A stretch of 9,856 nucleotides of DNA, taken from NCBI GenBank assembly GCA_903888395.1, contig CAISTO010000466.1:1-9856 (forward strand), in the 5' to 3' direction. The position numbers were made by a program, and so were the translations under genes. The stretch's first letter is position 1, and every line of letters starts with the position of its first letter. Shown piece after piece: positions 5,900-9,856 of this stretch. A model generated the notes under the pieces. That model had not been told where the DNA came from. It ran no database searches and saw only the letters and a list, made by a program, of their open reading frames with translations. Source of the stretch: an uncultured Bacteroidota bacterium (GTDB lineage Bacteria; Bacteroidota; Bacteroidia; UKL13-3).

Positions 5900-6586
5900 A
5901 TGAAAAGAATTTTTACAATTATAATTTCAGTTTTAGTACTTTCAAATTTTGTGACGGCACAAAATTTCACTTTAGTGCCTAAATCAAGTAAAATACAAGG
6001 TGCAAGTACAAAAAACGTAATTGAAAAAAATGTTACTTTTACTAATAAAAGTACTGAAATAGGAGATACGGTTTTTAATTATGAAGTAATTGAAGTTTCA
6101 ATGCCTTCTGCATGGGTTTTGGCTATTTGCGATCCTTTTACTTGTTTAGAAGGTAGTGGAGTTGTAGGATTTAAAAGCAGTTTTAATAAGAATAGAAATG
6201 ACAGTGGAAATTTTAAAATAGATTTTAGTCCTAATGGAACTCCTGGAAATGGTACCACTAGAATAGTTGTTAAAAGTGCTAAAACTGCATACACTGATAC
6301 AATTACTGTTGAAGGTAAGGTTTGGGGTGTTGCTGTAAAAGAAGTGAAACAAAACAAAGAATTTAGTTTTTATCCAAATCCTGCTAAAGATGAATTGTTT
6401 TTAAAGTATTTTTCAAAAGAATCATTTCAAGTAGAAATTTATAATATTTTAGGAAGTAAAGTAAAAACATTTACTTTAAGTGGTGGACAAGTAAACGTAA
6501 ATATTGAAGAATTGTCGAATGGTATTTATTTTTTACGTTTCAAGGACGATGAAAAAGTAATATCTAAAACATTTACTAAAAACTAA
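5900..6586 (+). CDS. Secreted protein with T9SS type A C-terminal sorting domain
   Basis: This 228-residue exported protein is of unknown role. Residues 1-20 form a Sec signal peptide: KR, a hydrophobic core, then probable cleavage after VTA20 before Gln21. The middle (about 22-145) looks like a beta-rich domain, with alternating Thr/Ser/Val strands and a Cys77/Cys82 pair (ICDPFTCL) that could form a disulfide after export. The last 80 or so residues form a T9SS type A sorting domain: FSFYPNPAKDELFL, then VEIYNILGSKVKTF, then the close IYFLRFKDDEKVISKTFTKN. In known T9SS cargo this domain directs passage through the outer membrane and is then cleaved. The start at 5900 is chosen because it begins the signal peptide and follows a consensus -7 box; the frame is open back to 5723 only because it runs antisense to aroQ. 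A hairpin terminator follows. Confidence 0.9.
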   Translation: MKRIFTIIISVLVLSNFVTAQNFTLVPKSSKIQGASTKNVIEKNVTFTNKSTEIGDTVFNYEVIEVSMPSAWVLAICDPFTCLEGSGVVGFKSSFNKNRNDSGNFKIDFSPNGTPGNGTTRIVVKSAKTAYTDTITVEGKVWGVAVKEVKQNKEFSFYPNPAKDELFLKYFSKESFQVEIYNILGSKVKTFTLSGGQVNVNIEELSNGIYFLRFKDDEKVISKTFTKN

Positions 6587-6610
6587 TTTTTTATATTTAG
6601 TTATTAATAT

Positions 6611-6643
6611 AAAACTAAGCTTTTTGAAGCTTAGTTTTTTTTT
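6611..6643 (+). terminator. Intrinsic terminator after the T9SS cargo gene
   Basis: AAAACTAAGCTT (6611-6622) pairs perfectly with AAGCTTAGTTTT (6627-6638) around the 4-nt loop TTTG, and the T-run continues to 6643. It begins 24 nt after the stop codon. This is the clearest terminator in the window and separates this gene from the ABC transporter. Confidence 0.9.
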
Positions 6644-6670
6644 GCTTTAAAATGAAATAAGTAATTCAAA

Positions 6671-6687
6671 AGTTTTTTCAAAAAACT
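6671..6687. repeat. Interrupted palindrome upstream of the ABC transporter
   Basis: AGTTTTTT-C-AAAAAACT is an exact 17-bp palindrome around one central base. As RNA it could form only a weak stem of about six pairs. It lies about 80 bp before the ABC transporter start. It may be a protein-binding site or simply A/T-tract coincidence. Confidence 0.3.
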
Positions 6688-6723
6688 AAATAATATTGCA
6701 AAAATAATATGAATCTTATACAT

Positions 6724-6749
6724 AAATGGCTGTATTATTGTAGCCATTT
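6724..6749. promoter_or_regulatory. Inverted repeat flanking a candidate -7 box (possible operator)
   Basis: AAATGGCT (6724-6731) and AGCCATTT (6742-6749) are perfect 8-bp arms around 10 nt. The spacer holds TATTATTG (6733-6740), one mismatch from TAnnTTTG, placed to give a leader of about 22 nt. A second candidate box, TTTATTTG (6748-6755), overlaps the right arm. This geometry is typical of a repressor site over a promoter, but a leader-RNA hairpin is the alternative. No T-run follows, so it is not a terminator. Confidence 0.45.
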
Positions 6750-6767
6750 TATTTGTAAATCTTCTCC

Positions 6768-8510
6768 ATGAAATTATTATTATTCTACTTAAAAAAGTAT
6801 AAAAAACTTGTTGTTATATCTATTCTTTTTGCATTAATCAACCAAGGCTTTTCATTGTTAGACCCAATTATATTTGGTAAATTAATTGGAAATTATGCTG
6901 CCAATCCTTTAAAATACACTTTTGATGAATTTCTTAAAGGGGCTGGTTTTTTAATTCTTGCATCTATAAGTGTAGCAATGGTGAGTAGAATTGCAAAAGC
7001 ATTTCAAGATTATTTTGTAAGCTTAGTGATTCAAAGTTTAGGTGCCGATATGTATACCGATGGCTTAAAACATACTTTACAAATTTCTTTTAGCGAGTTT
7101 GAAGACCAACGCAGTGGAGAAACTTTAAACATTTTACAAAAAGTAAGAACCGATACTGAAAAGTTCATTACCATTTTTATCAATGTATTATTTTTCTCGG
7201 TGGTAGGAATAGTTTTCGTCATTATATATGCCATTCAAGTCAATTCATTTCTAATTATTATTTACTTAGTTTCAAGTTTAATTTTAGCTACAATTACCAA
7301 TTATTTATCTAAACAAATTAAGAAAGTTCAAACTAAAATAGTGGCAGAAACTAAGCAATTGGCTGGAACTACTACAGAAAGTTTGCGAAATATAGAATTA
7401 GTAAAAAGTTTAGGTTTAACCAATCAAGAAACAAAACGATTACATATTTCTACTAAAAAAATATTACAACTAGAACTTAAAAAAGTACGAAGCATTAGAA
7501 GTATTTCATTTGTTCAAGGAACATTTGTAAATACTTTGCGCCAAGCAATCATGTTTTTTTTAATGTACTTAGTTTTTAAAGGCGAATTAGTAGTTGCTCA
7601 AATTATCACTTTACAATTCTTTTCATTCTTTATTTTTAATCCTTTGCAAGAAATGGGAAATGTAATATTGAGTTACCGTGAAGCAGAAGCATCGTTAACT
7701 AATTTTCAAAAAATACTGGCATCGCCAATAGAAGTTAAGCCAATCAATCCAAAGCCTTTGAATGCTATTAATACCATGCGTTTTGAAAACGTAGTTTTTC
7801 AACATAAAACTGCTTCTTTTAAAGCATTAAATAATATTTCATTTACGGTAAATAAAGGTGAAACCATTGCGTTTGTTGGCCCAAGTGGAAGTGGTAAAAG
7901 TACTTTGGTTAAATTATTAGTTGGACTTTATACTCCCTTGGAAGGAAACGTAGTTTATAATAATATAAACTATAATGAAATTGATATAGATGAACTTAGA
8001 AGTCAATTAGGATTTGTAACACAAGATACTCAGTTATTTAGTGGTACTATTAAAGAAAATTTATTGTTTGTAAAACCCAATGCTACCAATATTCAAATAA
8101 ATGAAGCCTTAGAAATGGCTAGTTGTAATAATTTATTGGCTAGAAGTGAAAAAGGAATAGAAACAGTTATTGGTGAAGGTGGAATGAAATTAAGTGGTGG
8201 CGAAAAACAACGTTTGTCCATTGCTCGTTCATTATTGCGCAAGCCTAATTTATTGGTGTTTGATGAAGCAACTTCAGCATTAGATTCTATAACAGAAGAA
8301 GAAATAACCAATACCATTCAAAATATTGGTAGTAAAAAAGAACAAATAACGGTGTTAATTGCACATCGATTGTCAACTATTATGCACGCAGACAAAATAT
8401 TTGTTTTGGAAAAAGGTGAAATTATTGAAACCGGAAAACACGAAGAATTAGTACAAGAAAAAGGTTTGTATTACGCCATGTGGCGACAGCAAATTGGTGA
8501 AAGGAAATAG
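6768..8510 (+). CDS. ABC exporter half-transporter (fused membrane and ATPase domains, MsbA-like)
   Basis: This inner-membrane ATP-driven exporter most likely works as a homodimer, since the 580 residues hold one membrane domain fused to one ATPase and no partner gene is adjacent. The membrane domain (about 1-315) has roughly six hydrophobic segments, near 14-32, 58-75, 135-155, 159-178, 248-270 and 275-292. The nucleotide-binding domain carries Walker A GPSGSGKST (371-379), Q-loop Gln419 (VTQDTQLFSG), signature LSGGE (475-479), Walker B LLVFDE with catalytic Glu500, the D-loop SALD and switch His533 (IAHRLST). All catalytic residues are intact. The substrate cannot be told: lipid, drug or peptide export are all possible. 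There is no N-terminal peptidase domain. The ATG at 6768 follows an inverted repeat and candidate promoter. Confidence 0.93.
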   Translation: MKLLLFYLKKYKKLVVISILFALINQGFSLLDPIIFGKLIGNYAANPLKYTFDEFLKGAGFLILASISVAMVSRIAKAFQDYFVSLVIQSLGADMYTDGLKHTLQISFSEFEDQRSGETLNILQKVRTDTEKFITIFINVLFFSVVGIVFVIIYAIQVNSFLIIIYLVSSLILATITNYLSKQIKKVQTKIVAETKQLAGTTTESLRNIELVKSLGLTNQETKRLHISTKKILQLELKKVRSIRSISFVQGTFVNTLRQAIMFFLMYLVFKGELVVAQIITLQFFSFFIFNPLQEMGNVILSYREAEASLTNFQKILASPIEVKPINPKPLNAINTMRFENVVFQHKTASFKALNNISFTVNKGETIAFVGPSGSGKSTLVKLLVGLYTPLEGNVVYNNINYNEIDIDELRSQLGFVTQDTQLFSGTIKENLLFVKPNATNIQINEALEMASCNNLLARSEKGIETVIGEGGMKLSGGEKQRLSIARSLLRKPNLLVFDEATSALDSITEEEITNTIQNIGSKKEQITVLIAHRLSTIMHADKIFVLEKGEIIETGKHEELVQEKGLYYAMWRQQIGERK

Positions 8511-8552
8511 TTGTCAGTTGATGGTTGTCAGTTGATAGTTGTTGGTTGAAAA
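8511..8552. repeat. 14-bp GT-rich tandem repeat directly after the ABC transporter stop
   Basis: Two near-identical 14-bp units, TTGTCAGTTGATGG (8511-8524) and TTGTCAGTTGATAG (8525-8538), differ at one base. They are followed by a degraded third unit, TTGTTGGTTGAAAA (8539-8552). The first unit starts at the base after the TAG stop. The third unit supplies the TTG used as the -33 box of the putative pepD promoter. Confidence 0.85.
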
Positions 8553-8567
8553 GATATTTTATATTTG
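8539..8567 (+). promoter_or_regulatory. Probable pepD promoter (TTG-N18-TATATTTG)
   Basis: TATATTTG (8560-8567) matches the Bacteroidota -7 consensus TAnnTTTG exactly, and a TTG at 8539-8541 lies 18 nt upstream, within the known -33 spacing. Transcription would begin near 8573, just before the 16-bp array, which would then form nearly the whole pepD leader. Confidence 0.6.
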
Positions 8568-8578
8568 AACTTATTTTA

Positions 8579-8706
8579 AACCTATTAACCAATAAACCTG
8601 TTAACCAATAAACCTATTAACCAATAAACCTGTTAACCAATAAACCTGTTAACCAATAAACCTATTAACCAATAAACCTGTTAACCAATAAACCTGTTAA
8701 CCAATA
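8579..8706. repeat. Eight-copy 16-bp tandem array in the pepD leader
   Basis: Eight head-to-tail copies of AACCTRTTAACCAATA run without gap or indel, and the only variation is the sixth base. Copy by copy it reads A, G, A, G, G, A, G, G, so copies 3-5 and 6-8 are identical 48-bp blocks, which suggests growth by block duplication. The array ends 10 bp before the pepD ATG. The unit contains TAA and its length is not a multiple of three, so stops fall in every plus frame and it is non-coding. There are no unique spacers, so it is not CRISPR. Confidence 0.95.
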
Positions 8707-8716
8707 AACTAAAAAA

Positions 8717-9856
8717 ATGAATAACACTGTTAGAGAACTAGAACCAAAGGAACTTTGGAATAATTTTGCTGATTTAAACGCAGTACCTCGTCCTTCAAAA
8801 AAAGAAGAAAGAGTGATTGAGTTTATGATGAATTTTGGTAAAAACTTAGGTTTTGAAACCTTTAAGGATGAAACTGGAAATGTGATAATAAAAAAGCCTG
8901 CAACACCTGGTTTTGAAAATAAAAAGGTGGTTGCTTTGCAAAGTCATTTAGACATGGTTCATCAAAAAAATGGTGATACTAATTTTGATTTTGATGTGCA
9001 AGGAATTGACATGTTTGTAGATGGCGATTGGGTAAAAGCAAAAGGTACAACTTTAGGTGCTGATAATGGAATTGGAGTAGCTTCCATTATGACTATTTTA
9101 GCTTCTAAAACCATTCCTCATCCAGCCATTGAAGCATTGTTTACAATAGATGAAGAAACAGGAATGACGGGTGCTTTGGGTTTAAAAGGTGGATTGCTAA
9201 ATGCTGAAATCATGTTGAACTTGGACACTGAAGACGATAATGAATTAACCATTGGCTGTGCGGGTGGAGTAGATGTAACAGCAACTGGAAATTATACTGA
9301 AATAGAAATTGATTCAAATACCATTTCAAAACGAATTACTGTTAAAGGTTTAACAGGCGGTCATTCAGGAATGGATATTTTTAAAGGCAGAGGAAATGCC
9401 AATAAATTAATGAACAGAATTTTATTGCAAGCAGCAACTGAATTTGGTTTATTAATAAATACCATTGATGGCGGAAGTTTAAGAAATGCCATTCCGCGTG
9501 AGTCGTTTGCATTAGTGGTATTGCCAAAAGGCAATGAAAGTAATTTTGAAAATTTTATAAAAAATCAAGAGCAAATTCTAAAAGCGGAGTATCAATCTAC
9601 TGATCCAAATTTAGTCATTATATTGGAAGAAAATGAATCACCAAACGTTGTTTTAGAAAAACAATTTCAAGATAAATTATTGAGATGTATATATAGCAGC
9701 GCAAATGGAATTTATAGAATGAGTCCTGAAATTTCAGGATTGGTTCAAACTTCCAATAACTTAGCCAGGGTATTAGTAAAACAAGGAACATACAGCATAC
9801 AGTGTTTAACAAGAAGCTCTGTTGATTCAGAGAAAATGGACTTAGCTGATGGTTTA
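8717..9856 (+). CDS. pepD: Aminoacyl-histidine (Xaa-His) dipeptidase, M20 family, 3' end outside window
   Basis: This cytosolic zinc dipeptidase cleaves a broad range of dipeptides, including those with C-terminal histidine. The frame is open from ATG at 8717 to the last base, giving 380 codons; family members are about 480-490 residues, so roughly 100 are missing. The metal and catalytic residues of the M20 fold are all visible: His77 and Asp79 in LQSHLDMV, bridging Asp116 in TTLGADNG, Glu146 (catalytic base) and Glu147 in TIDEETGMTG, and Asp170 in LNLDTEDD. The lid/dimer part begins at about 190 (VDVTATGNY), with TGGHSGMDI around 213-221. The start is supported by the family N-terminus (LEPKELWNNFADLNAVPRPS). 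The leader is A-rich with no Shine-Dalgarno sequence and carries the 16-bp array. Confidence 0.94.
   Translation, partial: MNNTVRELEPKELWNNFADLNAVPRPSKKEERVIEFMMNFGKNLGFETFKDETGNVIIKKPATPGFENKKVVALQSHLDMVHQKNGDTNFDFDVQGIDMFVDGDWVKAKGTTLGADNGIGVASIMTILASKTIPHPAIEALFTIDEETGMTGALGLKGGLLNAEIMLNLDTEDDNELTIGCAGGVDVTATGNYTEIEIDSNTISKRITVKGLTGGHSGMDIFKGRGNANKLMNRILLQAATEFGLLINTIDGGSLRNAIPRESFALVVLPKGNESNFENFIKNQEQILKAEYQSTDPNLVIILEENESPNVVLEKQFQDKLLRCIYSSANGIYRMSPEISGLVQTSNNLARVLVKQGTYSIQCLTRSSVDSEKMDLADGL

Noticed and set aside
6079..6357. Two minus-strand ORFs (6079-6357 and 6146-6352) inside the T9SS cargo gene
   Set aside because: Both are antisense to a supported gene, overlap each other, and lack any domain or signal.
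6724..6749. Intrinsic terminator upstream of the ABC transporter
   Set aside because: The stem is good but no T-run follows the right arm, and a true terminator already sits at 6611-6643.
8579..8706. CRISPR array
   Set aside because: The 16-bp units are directly adjacent with no unique spacers, and no cas gene is nearby.
9618..9812. Minus-strand ORF of 64 codons inside pepD
   Set aside because: The plus strand here continues the pepD frame with family-like sequence; the minus-strand ORF is a shadow.
1..9856. A mobile element, defence island or biosynthetic cluster
   Set aside because: No integrase, transposase, nuclease-helicase set, toxin pair or modular synthase is present; acpP and fabF are the ordinary fatty-acid genes.

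Overview
This AT-rich window appears to come from a Bacteroidota chromosome. The evidence is a small secreted protein with a type IX secretion (T9SS) type A C-terminal sorting domain, the long form of PurC, A-rich leaders with almost no Shine-Dalgarno sequences, and several -7 promoter boxes of the Bacteroidota type (TAnnTTTG). No order or genus can be named safely. There are no rRNA or tRNA genes, insertion sequences, phage genes or CRISPR array. The content is mainly housekeeping, and I do not see a new multi-gene system.

Layout: (1) The 3' part of upp (uracil salvage) ends at 366 and is followed by 253 AT-rich bases carrying an inverted repeat and a candidate promoter. (2) A fatty-acid and RNA-processing block follows: acpP (620-859), fabF (915-2168), rnc (2171-3220, TTG start 2 nt after fabF) and a membrane-anchored protein of unknown function (3253-3786). 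(3) A purine block follows: purC (3932-4894) and, 2 nt later, an unrecognised 152-residue cytosolic protein (4897-5355). (4) aroQ lies on the minus strand (5398-5832, TTG start). It converges with the purine block and diverges from a 228-residue T9SS cargo protein (5900-6586), which ends in a strong hairpin terminator. (5) An ABC half-transporter (6768-8510) is preceded by an inverted repeat that flanks a candidate -7 box. (6) A 206-bp gap (8511-8716) is almost filled by two kinds of short tandem repeat with a good promoter between them. (7) pepD (8717 to the window end, incomplete) encodes an M20-type dipeptidase.

Most genes serve basic metabolism: pyrimidine salvage, fatty-acid elongation (AcpP is the carrier and FabF the condensing enzyme), RNA processing, purine synthesis, the shikimate pathway and peptide breakdown. 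The most unusual parts are the 16-bp, eight-copy array in the probable pepD 5' leader, the acidic tail of about 107 residues on RNase III together with an Asn at one metal-binding position, the two TTG starts, and the inverted repeat at the ABC transporter promoter.
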